In this document: positions 24,859 to 31,000 of the stretch, piece by piece
How the letters are laid out: the number at the start of each line of letters is the position of its first letter
Numbering within the stretch: the stretch's first letter is position 1
Assembly: GCA_937976325.1 (NCBI GenBank)
Contig: CALJSD010000047.1
Location: 1-31,000 of the forward strand
Direction: 5' to 3'
Length of the DNA stretch: 31,000 bases
DNA from: an uncultured Carnobacterium sp.
Lineage (GTDB): Bacteria; Bacillota; Bacilli; Lactobacillales; Aerococcaceae
The notes under the pieces: model-generated
Told to the model about the DNA's origin: nothing
The model's input: only the letters and a program-made list of their open reading frames with translations
The model's database searches: none
Position numbers and translations under genes: made by a program

Positions 24859-24883
24859 GGAGCCAAGAGGAAGTCTTGGCTCC
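24859..24883. other. Perfect hairpin between yvcK and whiA
   Basis: GGAGCCAAGA and its complement (24859-24868 with 24874-24883) enclose five bases and form a perfect 10-bp stem. The minus-strand RNA lacks a T-run after it, so it looks like a processing or stability hairpin rather than a terminator. Confidence 0.55.
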
Positions 24884-24897
24884 TATTTCATTCGTTA

Positions 24898-25929
24898 TTA
24901 TTCAATTCGTGCACTTTGTAAGAGACGGAATAATTCGTCGATGACTTTTTCACCATCATGGTATACGCCTTTTTCACGTAATTTAATAAAGTCAGACGAC
25001 ACTACTCGGCATCCCTCGTCGCGCAATCCTTGGAAGTCGTACTTCACTTGGTAAAGATACTCTTCGTTCTTTTGTTGGTTTAAGTACTCTTCTGGCACGG
25101 CCTCAGTATTCACGAGAACCGTGTCGATAAATTTAGTTCCTAAATGGTCATGCAACACTCGTACATGATCTGCATCGGTAAAGTGTTCCGTTTCACCACG
25201 TTGCGTCATGATGTTACAGATGTACACCACTTCCGCTTTCGTTTCGCAAACGGCTTGACCGATATCGCTAATCATTAAGTTTGGCAAGATACTAGTATAA
25301 AGACTACCAGGTCCTAGCACAACCATATCGGCTTCCATAATCGCATTGATGACTTCACGCGCAGCTGTTGGCGTACGGCTTTCATCAAGCTTACGATTCT
25401 CGTCGTAGCAATGCACAGAAACTCGTTTAATCTTCTTGCGATATTTGACAAGTTCCGCTTCTCCGTCCACAATCGTTCCATCTTGGAATTCAGCGCGTAG
25501 TAATAATGGCTCTTCAGCGGCAGGATACACATGTCCTTCCACCGCCATCATACGGCTTAAGAGACGAATCGCATCGAAAATATTCCCACGCATCTCTGTT
25601 AATGCCGCAATAATTAAGTTCCCAATCGCATGTCCAGCGAAGAATTGATCGTCGGAATTAAAACGATATTGGAAAATTTCTTTTTGTAAAGCGTTCATCG
25701 GAGAAAGAGCAATCATACAGTTTCGAATATCTCCTGGCGGCACAACGTTCATATAATCTCGAATGATTCCTGAACTTCCACCATCATCGGCAACCGTTAC
25801 AATCGCAGTCACATCCGCATCTCTCTTACGAAGGTTTCTCAAGAGAACAGGAAGCCCTGTTCCTCCACCAATAACGGTGATTTTAGGACCTTTCTTTCTC
25901 GGAGGATTTGGTGTTACCTCGAACATCAT
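24898..25929 (-). CDS. yvcK: YvcK/GpsM family protein (gluconeogenesis/peptidoglycan regulator)
   Basis: The 343-residue cytosolic protein is related to CofD; it binds UDP-sugars and is needed for wall synthesis and morphology on gluconeogenic carbon. KITVIGGGTGLPVLLRNLR, IVTVADDGGSSG, PPGDIRNCMIALSP and GPGSLYTSILPNL are the family's nucleotide-binding motifs. The start ATG overlaps the rapZ stop in an ATGA junction (25926-25929), indicating translational coupling; an alternative ATG is the next codon. Confidence 0.95.
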   Translation of the reverse strand: MMFEVTPNPPRKKGPKITVIGGGTGLPVLLRNLRKRDADVTAIVTVADDGGSSGIIRDYMNVVPPGDIRNCMIALSPMNALQKEIFQYRFNSDDQFFAGHAIGNLIIAALTEMRGNIFDAIRLLSRMMAVEGHVYPAAEEPLLLRAEFQDGTIVDGEAELVKYRKKIKRVSVHCYDENRKLDESRTPTAAREVINAIMEADMVVLGPGSLYTSILPNLMISDIGQAVCETKAEVVYICNIMTQRGETEHFTDADHVRVLHDHLGTKFIDTVLVNTEAVPEEYLNQQKNEEYLYQVKYDFQGLRDEGCRVVSSDFIKLREKGVYHDGEKVIDELFRLLQSARIE

Positions 25930-26816
25930 GAGCGTCCATTCCCTTCTTTACGACGGTCTTTGTCACGATGAGAGATTTTCACGTTATAAGAGTCTGATAA
26001 TAATTCGCGTCCGATACGTTCCGCAAAAGCAACAGAACGGTGTTGACCACCAGTACATCCGATGGCAATCGTCACGCTAGATTTTCCTTCTTTTTTGTAG
26101 CCTGGAATTGAGAAGTCGAGTAAGTCCATCAATTTATGATAGAACGTCTTCGCTTCTGGTTGGCTCATAACATAATCATATACAGGTTCGTCTAGCCCAG
26201 TGAGTGGACGTAACTCTGGAATATAGTGTGGATTTGGTAAGAAACGTACATCCATCACGACATCCGCATCGATTGGAAGTCCGTATTTAAACCCAAATGA
26301 CATCACTTGGATTGTGAAAATTCCTTCGCTACCTGTAGAGAAAGCTTGCATGATTTCTTCACGTAATTTACGAGGTGAAAGATTTGTTGTATCAATCACT
26401 TTTTGCGCACGTGTCTTGATGTCTTGTAATAAACGACGTTCCGCAATAATCCCATCGTAAATACGACCATCACTAGCAAGAGGGTGCGTTCTTCTTGTTT
26501 CTTTGTAACGAGAAACAAGCGCATCATCACTCGCTTCTAAGAATAAAATTTTTGTTGTAATAAATGATGTGTTATCAAGGCCTGCAATAGCTGACATGAT
26601 TTCATCAAAGAATGCGCGTGAACGTAAGTCGATTACGAGCGCAATTTTTGTAATTTTTCCTGATTCTTTTACTAATTCCCAAAATTTTGGTAGAAGACTT
26701 GGTGGCATATTATCGACACAGAAATATCCCATGTCTTCGAAACTTTGCATTGCAACAGTTTTCCCTGCCCCACTCATACCTGTAATGACGACTAATTCTA
26801 ATTGATCTACTGCCAT
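25926..26816 (-). CDS. rapZ: RNase adapter/nucleotide-binding protein RapZ (YvcJ)
   Basis: The 296-residue protein has a P-loop domain at the N-terminus (GMSGAGKT at 13-20) and a C-terminal phosphosugar-sensing domain with CTGGQHRSVAFAERIG. In Gram-negatives RapZ steers RNase E to GlmZ; in Firmicutes YvcJ is a nucleotide-hydrolysing protein connected with competence and envelope control, with targets less clear. ATG 26816 is preferred, since the ATG at 26822 would almost touch the ribosome binding site. It heads the rapZ-yvcK-whiA operon. Confidence 0.94.
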   Translation of the reverse strand: MAVDQLELVVITGMSGAGKTVAMQSFEDMGYFCVDNMPPSLLPKFWELVKESGKITKIALVIDLRSRAFFDEIMSAIAGLDNTSFITTKILFLEASDDALVSRYKETRRTHPLASDGRIYDGIIAERRLLQDIKTRAQKVIDTTNLSPRKLREEIMQAFSTGSEGIFTIQVMSFGFKYGLPIDADVVMDVRFLPNPHYIPELRPLTGLDEPVYDYVMSQPEAKTFYHKLMDLLDFSIPGYKKEGKSSVTIAIGCTGGQHRSVAFAERIGRELLSDSYNVKISHRDKDRRKEGNGRS

Positions 26817-26855
26817 TGTCATTCTCCTATCTCAAACGATATTGTTATCTTTACA

Positions 26856-26864
26856 ATTATAACA
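26856..26864 (-). promoter_or_regulatory. Extended -10 promoter of rapZ-yvcK-whiA
   Basis: TGT-TATAAT on the minus strand (TATAAT at 26856-26861), about 40 bp before the rapZ start; the -35 is weak. Confidence 0.6.
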
Positions 26865-26917
26865 CATCCGGGCGTGTCATCGTTAACTTTTTAGCAAAAA
26901 TACTCTTTTTATCGCAC

Positions 26918-26945
26918 AAAAAAAGCGAAGGTTTCCCCTCGCTTT
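26918..26945 (-). terminator. Terminator of the two-component operon
   Basis: An AAAGCGA/TCGCTTT stem (26922-26928 with 26939-26945) followed by a T-run on the minus strand; it starts only four bases from the kinase stop codon. Confidence 0.9.
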
Positions 26946-26948
26946 CCA

Positions 26949-27947
26949 TTAATCTTTCACTTGCATCACTTCAGACGGAATCTGAATATGAACATTTGTC
27001 CCTTCTCCAACTGTCGAGTCTACACTAAGCGTAACGCCTAAACGTTTAGCAATCTCTGAAGATAAATAGAGCCCTAGCCCTGTCGATTGGTGATTCACAC
27101 GACCATTATAGCCACTAAATCCACGTTCAAAAATCCGTTTAATATCGTAAGGGGTAATCCCGATTCCCGTATCTTCAATCGTTAACGTATCGCCTTCAAA
27201 AAGAATACGAATCGTTCCATCTTCAGGCGTATATTTCACCGCATTCGATAACACTTGCTCGACAATAACGCCTAACCACTTCGAATCCGTGACGACCTTT
27301 TTCTCAGTTGGAACATAGTCCAAATGCAATTTCTTCGAAATAAAGAAGGTTGCATATTTCTTCAAGAGCGGACGAATCACTTCATCGATAGAAATCGTTG
27401 AAATCGATAAGTCTTGATGGAAACTTTCCATTCGAACATAATGCAGTGCTAGTTCTGTATAAGTCGTAATCCGAACGAGTTCTTGACTCAATAAAGATTT
27501 CTCAGACGTTTGCGGCAACTCACGAATCAACAATTGACTTGCGGCGATACTCGTTTTAATTTGGTGCGCCCATAAAGTATAGTAGTCCACATCTTCTTTG
27601 CGAAGTTGCTTCATCTTCGTACTCAACCCTCGCATATCCGACTTTTCTTGTTGGATGGCCTCATACAAATGACTCACAACGGGCGAAAACCCATCGTCTA
27701 ATGTCGTCACTTCCTGCTGCAAACTTCGAACGACTTCTCTGTACTTTCTCCAATCGTGCCACAAAAGTGCACCGGCAATCACCAAAAGGAAAAAGGCTTG
27801 TAAAAATAAATAATAGCCCACTTCTGAACTTAACCAATTAAAGACGAAGAAGAAGCCCATCGAAAACACTTCGATGAAGGCCAGCGCCCCGAGTAAGAAG
27901 GCATGCGATTTGAACCAAGTCCTACTAAATTCTACTTTTGTCTTCAT
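26949..27947 (-). CDS. Intramembrane-sensing histidine kinase (BceS-like)
   Basis: The 332-residue kinase has two membrane segments at about 17-37 and 45-63, joined by only about nine external residues and with no HAMP or periplasmic domain, the mark of intramembrane-sensing kinases. The phospho-accepting His128 lies in LWAHQIKTSIAAS; the usual Pro after Thr is Ser here. The ATPase domain has NAVKYTP (N box), IEDTGIGI and STGLGLYLS (G boxes). Such kinases usually sense antimicrobial peptides through a BceAB-type ABC transporter, but none is nearby. An ATGA overlap couples it to the response regulator. Confidence 0.9.
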   Translation of the reverse strand: MKTKVEFSRTWFKSHAFLLGALAFIEVFSMGFFFVFNWLSSEVGYYLFLQAFFLLVIAGALLWHDWRKYREVVRSLQQEVTTLDDGFSPVVSHLYEAIQQEKSDMRGLSTKMKQLRKEDVDYYTLWAHQIKTSIAASQLLIRELPQTSEKSLLSQELVRITTYTELALHYVRMESFHQDLSISTISIDEVIRPLLKKYATFFISKKLHLDYVPTEKKVVTDSKWLGVIVEQVLSNAVKYTPEDGTIRILFEGDTLTIEDTGIGITPYDIKRIFERGFSGYNGRVNHQSTGLGLYLSSEIAKRLGVTLSVDSTVGEGTNVHIQIPSEVMQVKD

Positions 27948-28627
27948 TCAATCACTTCCGCCAATCCATACCCGACGCCTTTTTTCGTCGTGATTAATTT
28001 TTCCAACCCGATTTCGCCAAGACGCTTCCGCAAACGAGCAACTGTGACAGATAAGGTATTATCATCGACAAACACATCGCTATTCCACAATGCATTCATT
28101 AAATCTTCCCTCGGCGCAATATCGCCTTGTTTTTCAAATAGTACACGCAAAATGATAAATTCATTCTTCGACAATTCAATGACATTGCCCTCATAAGAAA
28201 CCTTTCCGCTTCCAAGCTGCAAAGCAATCCCCTTATATTCCAGCCAATCTTTTTGCTGAACGAACTCATAACTGCGACGCATCATCCCTTGGATTTTTGC
28301 GACCAATACACTTGGTTCAAACGGCTTTGTCATATAATCATCCGCGCCCATATTGATCGACATCACAATATCCATCGCTTGATCCCTGGACGACAAGAAC
28401 ATAATCGGCACCTGAGACACCTTACGAATCTCTTGGCACCAATAATAGCCATTATAAAACGGCAATGTAATATCCAGAATGACCAACTGCGGATTAACTG
28501 CTAAAAATTGAGTGTACACTTGCGAAAAGTCTTCCACCGCAACGACTTCATAATTCCATTTTTCTAATTCTTGTACAATCGCATCGCGAATAACTTTTTC
28601 ATCTTCGACAATCATTATTGTTTGCAT
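27944..28627 (-). CDS. OmpR-family response regulator (BceR-like)
   Basis: The 227-residue protein has a receiver domain with acidic pocket VEDE near 7-10, phosphorylated Asp52 (LVILDITLPF) and conserved Lys in MTKPFEP near 102. A C-terminal winged-helix DNA-binding domain follows (about 130-225, LSKNEFIILRVLFEKQGDIAPREDLMNALW ... VARLRKRLGEIGLEKLITTKKGVGYGL). Partner of the downstream kinase, overlapping it by four bases. Its targets are unknown; the neighbouring envelope-protein genes are candidates. Confidence 0.93.
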   Translation of the reverse strand: MQTIMIVEDEKVIRDAIVQELEKWNYEVVAVEDFSQVYTQFLAVNPQLVILDITLPFYNGYYWCQEIRKVSQVPIMFLSSRDQAMDIVMSINMGADDYMTKPFEPSVLVAKIQGMMRRSYEFVQQKDWLEYKGIALQLGSGKVSYEGNVIELSKNEFIILRVLFEKQGDIAPREDLMNALWNSDVFVDDNTLSVTVARLRKRLGEIGLEKLITTKKGVGYGLAEVIE

Positions 28628-28644
28628 ACACTCACCTCACTTTC

Positions 28645-28653
28645 ATTGTAACA
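28645..28653 (-). promoter_or_regulatory. Promoter of the two-component operon
   Basis: Extended -10 TGT-TACAAT (TACAAT at 28645-28650) on the minus strand, with a poor -35 (28668-28673). No terminator separates it from the lipoprotein gene upstream, so readthrough is likely. Confidence 0.5.
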
Positions 28654-28677
28654 TCTTTCCAATTTACAGAAAACCAT

Positions 28678-29349
28678 CTATTTCCTAATTTCTCGTATCA
28701 TTTCCCATAAAGTCGTTTGATGATCTTGCTCCGTTCCAATCTCATATTCGAAGCCATTAGACTCATCAACACCTAAGATAAAGAACTCTACCGGCTGCGA
28801 TTCGTCTATCCCCAAAATCCGACTGACCACTGGAAGTTGAATGTTATATTTCAGATAAAATTCATTATCCCCAGTAGGACTTTCTTCTTTCTTTGTATAA
28901 TTCTTATTTACCAATTTTGCCTTTGCCAAAATCTCTTGATTCAATTGCAATTCCTGGAACAAGAACTTTCCTTGTGGCCAGAGTTTTTTCGCCTCTTCTT
29001 CGTTTTCAAAAACAAACTTCCCATCCACATATTTGAACGGTATACTTTTCTCTTCTTCCTTTGTTTTAGAATTGAGCTGCTTAATCGTTCCAACTAGTGG
29101 CTTCCCTTTTTCCCTAGCTTCAAGATAAACAAATACATTCGAGTCACCTGCTACACGCATCTGACTTACGGTAAATCCCTTCGGAAACTGCTCAAACAAA
29201 TCTTCAATATTTTTCGTCGGATAAACACGACTCAATTCTTTCCCAGCCAGCTCTTCAAGATACCCCCGACTCGTGTGATCCACACATCCCACTAACATCG
29301 TCACGCATAACATCAATAGCCCAATCCACGACCATTTCTTCAACTTCAC
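28678..29349 (-). CDS. Lipoprotein, paralogue A of a tandem pair
   Basis: The 223-residue protein has a signal peptide ending in the lipobox LVGC with Cys22, so it should be anchored on the outer face of the membrane. The mature part carries blocks shared with the gene upstream: SRVYPTKNIEDLFEQFPKGFTVSQM, KLWPQGKFLFQELQLNQEILAKAKL. I do not recognise a family. A GTG at 29349 after GTGAGGT gives a clean signal peptide; a longer ATG start at 29424 would add 25 residues of non-signal sequence. It precedes the two-component genes by about 50 bp, suggesting a sensing partner or target. Confidence 0.8.
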   Translation of the reverse strand: MKLKKWSWIGLLMLCVTMLVGCVDHTSRGYLEELAGKELSRVYPTKNIEDLFEQFPKGFTVSQMRVAGDSNVFVYLEAREKGKPLVGTIKQLNSKTKEEEKSIPFKYVDGKFVFENEEEAKKLWPQGKFLFQELQLNQEILAKAKLVNKNYTKKEESPTGDNEFYLKYNIQLPVVSRILGIDESQPVEFFILGVDESNGFEYEIGTEQDHQTTLWEMIREIRK

Positions 29350-29382
29350 ACACAAAACCTCACTTTGCAATTCAGTGCCTTC

Positions 29383-29391
29383 ATCATACCA
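29383..29391 (-). promoter_or_regulatory. Extended -10 promoter of lipoprotein A
   Basis: TGG-TATGAT on the minus strand, about 34 bp upstream of the GTG start codon; no good -35. Confidence 0.5.
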
Positions 29392-29441
29392 TATCCCACC
29401 TACACCGTAACATTCTCTAACCAAATCCTAAACTTTACAAC

Positions 29442-29472
29442 AAAAAAAGAATTAAGCAAAATTGCTTAATTC
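29442..29472 (-). terminator. Terminator after envelope protein B
   Basis: A perfect GAATTAAGCAA/TTGCTTAATTC stem (29449-29459 with 29462-29472) followed by seven T on the minus strand. A near-identical copy lies at 30255-30287. Confidence 0.9.
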
Positions 29473-29477
29473 CCTTC

Positions 29478-30122
29478 TTACTCTTCAATTCGCTCCCTAA
29501 ATGTAAAGCCACTATCTAACTTGACTGAAAGCGTATAGTAGTATCTCTTATTTGCATTGCTGCCATGTAACCCTAATGTGACTTTTTGTTTCTTTTCTAG
29601 CCCAAGGAACTCATTAATTTGTTCATTCTTAACGACATAATCTATTTCAAAGCTACCGTTATTACCGTTGTAGTAAGTATCCTTCAGCTTAAATTTCGAA
29701 AGAACCTCTGTATTCAACGTCATTTCTTGGAATAAAAACTTTTCTAATGGCCAAAGCTTTCTCGCTTCTTCTTCATTATCATATGAATACTTTCCTTTGT
29801 CATACGTAACAGCGATTTTCTTTTCCTCGGCGCCACTTTTTATATCGATTTGTTTTATTGTTCCTTCTATCGGTTTCCCCTTCTCAACCCCATCTAATTC
29901 TATATCAATGAATTTACCTTCCAAACGGTAAGATTGATAAATCGTAAACCCATTAGGAAATTCCAAAAATAGATCTTCTAAGTTTTTCGTTGGATACACT
30001 CGACTGATTGGAATACCAATTCGCTCTTCCAAATATTCTCTGCTATCTCTTCCTTCACATCGAAACAGCATAAAGATTATCGCAAAAAACATTGCAATAT
30101 AAAATACCTTTTTCCCTTTCAT
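29478..30122 (-). CDS. Envelope protein, paralogue B with atypical lipobox
   Basis: The 214-residue paralogue of the downstream lipoprotein. It shares YLEERIGIPISRVYPTKNLEDLFLEFPNGFT and KLWPLEKFLFQEMTLNTEVLSKFKL blocks at matching positions. The N-terminal hydrophobic segment ends FMLFRCEG: the cysteine is at residue 22, as in paralogue A, but Arg replaces the small residue before it, so lipidation by Lgt/Lsp is doubtful and it may stay as a membrane-anchored protein. The ATG has GAGAGG upstream. It has its own terminator. Function unknown. Confidence 0.78.
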   Translation of the reverse strand: MKGKKVFYIAMFFAIIFMLFRCEGRDSREYLEERIGIPISRVYPTKNLEDLFLEFPNGFTIYQSYRLEGKFIDIELDGVEKGKPIEGTIKQIDIKSGAEEKKIAVTYDKGKYSYDNEEEARKLWPLEKFLFQEMTLNTEVLSKFKLKDTYYNGNNGSFEIDYVVKNEQINEFLGLEKKQKVTLGLHGSNANKRYYYTLSVKLDSGFTFRERIEE

Positions 30123-30254
30123 ACTCGAATCCTCTCTACATGACCTTTTCTTTTAATCATATCATACTTTGTAAACGAAACGATACATCCTTTTCAAAAT
30201 TTCAACTCTACTTTCCCAAATAACATTCCAATTTAGAACAAACTTTTTAAGGTA

Positions 30255-30287
30255 AAGAAAAAAGAATTAAGCAAAGTCGCTTAATTC
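30255..30287 (-). terminator. Duplicated terminator downstream of the lost third copy
   Basis: GAATTAAGC/GCTTAATTC (30264-30272 with 30279-30287) followed by a T-rich stretch on the minus strand. It is nearly identical to the terminator at 29442-29472 and now serves the 106-residue gene upstream. Confidence 0.85.
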
Positions 30288-30307
30288 CTTTCTTACTCTT
30301 CAATTAA
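30288..30307 (-). pseudogene. Remnant 3' end of a third envelope-protein paralogue
   Basis: The minus strand reads Leu-Ile-Glu-Glu-stop (30293-30307), then the same bases to the terminator as after paralogue B. Only the last codons and the terminator remain; the rest of the gene is gone and replaced by the 106-residue gene. Confidence 0.6.
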
Positions 30308-30322
30308 CATTTTATTGACAAT

Positions 30323-30643
30323 CTATAATCTTAACCATTTCTCGTTTTCGTGCTCAATGGATTGAGTAATAGCCTTTGAAAATTGCCCTTTAATTTCTTC
30401 ATCAATTTCTGAATTGATTTTACGAATTTCTTGATTTGCTTTTTCTCCAATCTTTGAAAGAGCAATATTATATTCTTCTAAATAGCGATTTCTTATTTCT
30501 ATTCTCCTAGGTGCGTAAATTAAGCGCACTAATAGTTTATCGAATGCTTTAGCTAGTGTCAAAAGTCCATGATATACATCACCTGGAAATTGATTATATA
30601 TTTGATTCATAGTACGTTCTGCTTCATCAGAAAATCTAAACAT
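30323..30643 (-). CDS. Small helical protein of unknown function
   Basis: The 106-residue protein (MFRFSDEAERTMNQIYNQF...) is charged and helical, with no signal peptide or membrane segment and a likely coiled coil from about 60 to 95. The ATG has AGGAG upstream, and it follows the coiled-coil gene by 14 bp, so the two form an operon. Base composition is clearly more AT-rich than in the core genes. I do not recognise a family; the pairing of two short helical proteins resembles the small partners of LXG/type VII cassettes, but no WXG motif is present, so that is a guess. Confidence 0.6.
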   Translation of the reverse strand: MFRFSDEAERTMNQIYNQFPGDVYHGLLTLAKAFDKLLVRLIYAPRRIEIRNRYLEEYNIALSKIGEKANQEIRKINSEIDEEIKGQFSKAITQSIEHENEKWLRL

Positions 30644-30657
30644 TTTTTCTCCTCTTA

Positions 30658-31000
30658 TTATTCTTCAGTATTTAGCTTTCGAAATTTGTTTTGTAATTCT
30701 TCAATTTGCATTTCTTGCACACGAACCGTTTCTCTATAATGAACATATAAATCATCAACATTATTTTCGACAGCTTGTCTTCTGAGTACAAATTGGTTCT
30801 TATTAGCTTCAGAGTAGGCATTAAAAATTTGTTTTAATCTATTTAACTCTTCTTCACTATCTTCATTATCTTTTTTTAAATCATAAATAACGCTGTCATA
30901 TTTATCTTCTAACCATCTAGAAATAGATTTTTCAAAATGCATTAATTCACTTAACTCATTTTCAAGTTTCTTTTTTTCTTCATTAAACTTATCTTTTATT
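30658..31000 (-). CDS. Coiled-coil protein, 5' end beyond the window
   Basis: The frame is open to the right edge, giving 113 in-window codons: it reads IKDKFNEEKKKLENELSEL before the Met at 30942, which lacks a convincing ribosome binding site. The true start is therefore probably outside the window. The protein is almost all charged heptad-like helix (about the whole length), ending LQNKFRKLNTEE. DUF3958-like partners of LXG effectors have a similar look, but this could not be verified. It is AT-rich, like its neighbour. Confidence 0.55.
   Translation of the reverse strand, partial: IKDKFNEEKKKLENELSELMHFEKSISRWLEDKYDSVIYDLKKDNEDSEEELNRLKQIFNAYSEANKNQFVLRRQAVENNVDDLYVHYRETVRVQEMQIEELQNKFRKLNTEE

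Overview
The window comes from a low-GC Gram-positive bacterium. The core block is in the usual Firmicutes order (pth-mfd-spoVB/murJ-like-rqcP ... divIC-yabR-tilS-hpt-ftsH-hslO), followed by an L-lactate dehydrogenase and the rapZ-yvcK-whiA trio. There is also a PyrR-type pyrimidine attenuator, and most expression signals follow the SigA consensus. Together these fit the Lactobacillales, plausibly a Carnobacteriaceae/Granulicatella-like species. The genus is an inference from gene order and protein style, not something demonstrated here.

Layout: 1-850 holds the 5' part of a uracil permease gene (minus strand) with a PyrR-controlled leader. cysK (plus strand, own consensus promoter) runs to 1919. 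The 440-bp gap after it holds a ~200-bp cruciform-like repeat element (E1), three blocks of abutting 16-bp palindromes, and a bidirectional terminator. A two-gene minus-strand operon for uptake and oxidoreduction of a sugar acid (SDR dehydrogenase, KdgT-type permease) ends there. From 4316 to 7917 a single operon carries four related membrane proteins of unrecognised function (three full-length paralogues and one short one). From 8050 to 21461 lies the housekeeping block on the minus strand: hslO, ftsH, hpt, tilS, yabR, divIC, [mgtC], rqcP, spoVB/murJ-like, mfd, pth. It is interrupted between rqcP and divIC by mgtC and by a second copy (E2) of the cruciform-like element. ldh (plus) is followed by a convergent DUF554 membrane protein gene, a short ssb, and whiA-yvcK-rapZ. 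The right end holds a BceRS-like two-component system (intramembrane-sensing kinase plus OmpR-type regulator), two tandem paralogous envelope proteins with the tail of a third lost copy, and two AT-rich coiled-coil genes, the last running off the edge.

How the genes fit together: rapZ, yvcK and whiA link cell-envelope metabolism and division. divIC and the MurJ-like flippase act in division and wall synthesis. tilS, hpt, ftsH and hslO cover tRNA modification, purine salvage and proteostasis. mfd, pth and rqcP serve repair and ribosome rescue. The right-end sensor system and its neighbouring envelope proteins look like an accessory envelope-stress unit.

The signals most worth a second look are not protein-coding. 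First, E1 and E2 keep the same helix order and several short conserved boxes while the stem sequences differ but still pair. Second, a tandem array of six 16-bp palindromes in three back-to-back pairs lies between two convergent genes. The four-gene MHKG membrane family and the decaying lipoprotein-like tandem array are the best protein-level candidates for undescribed biology.
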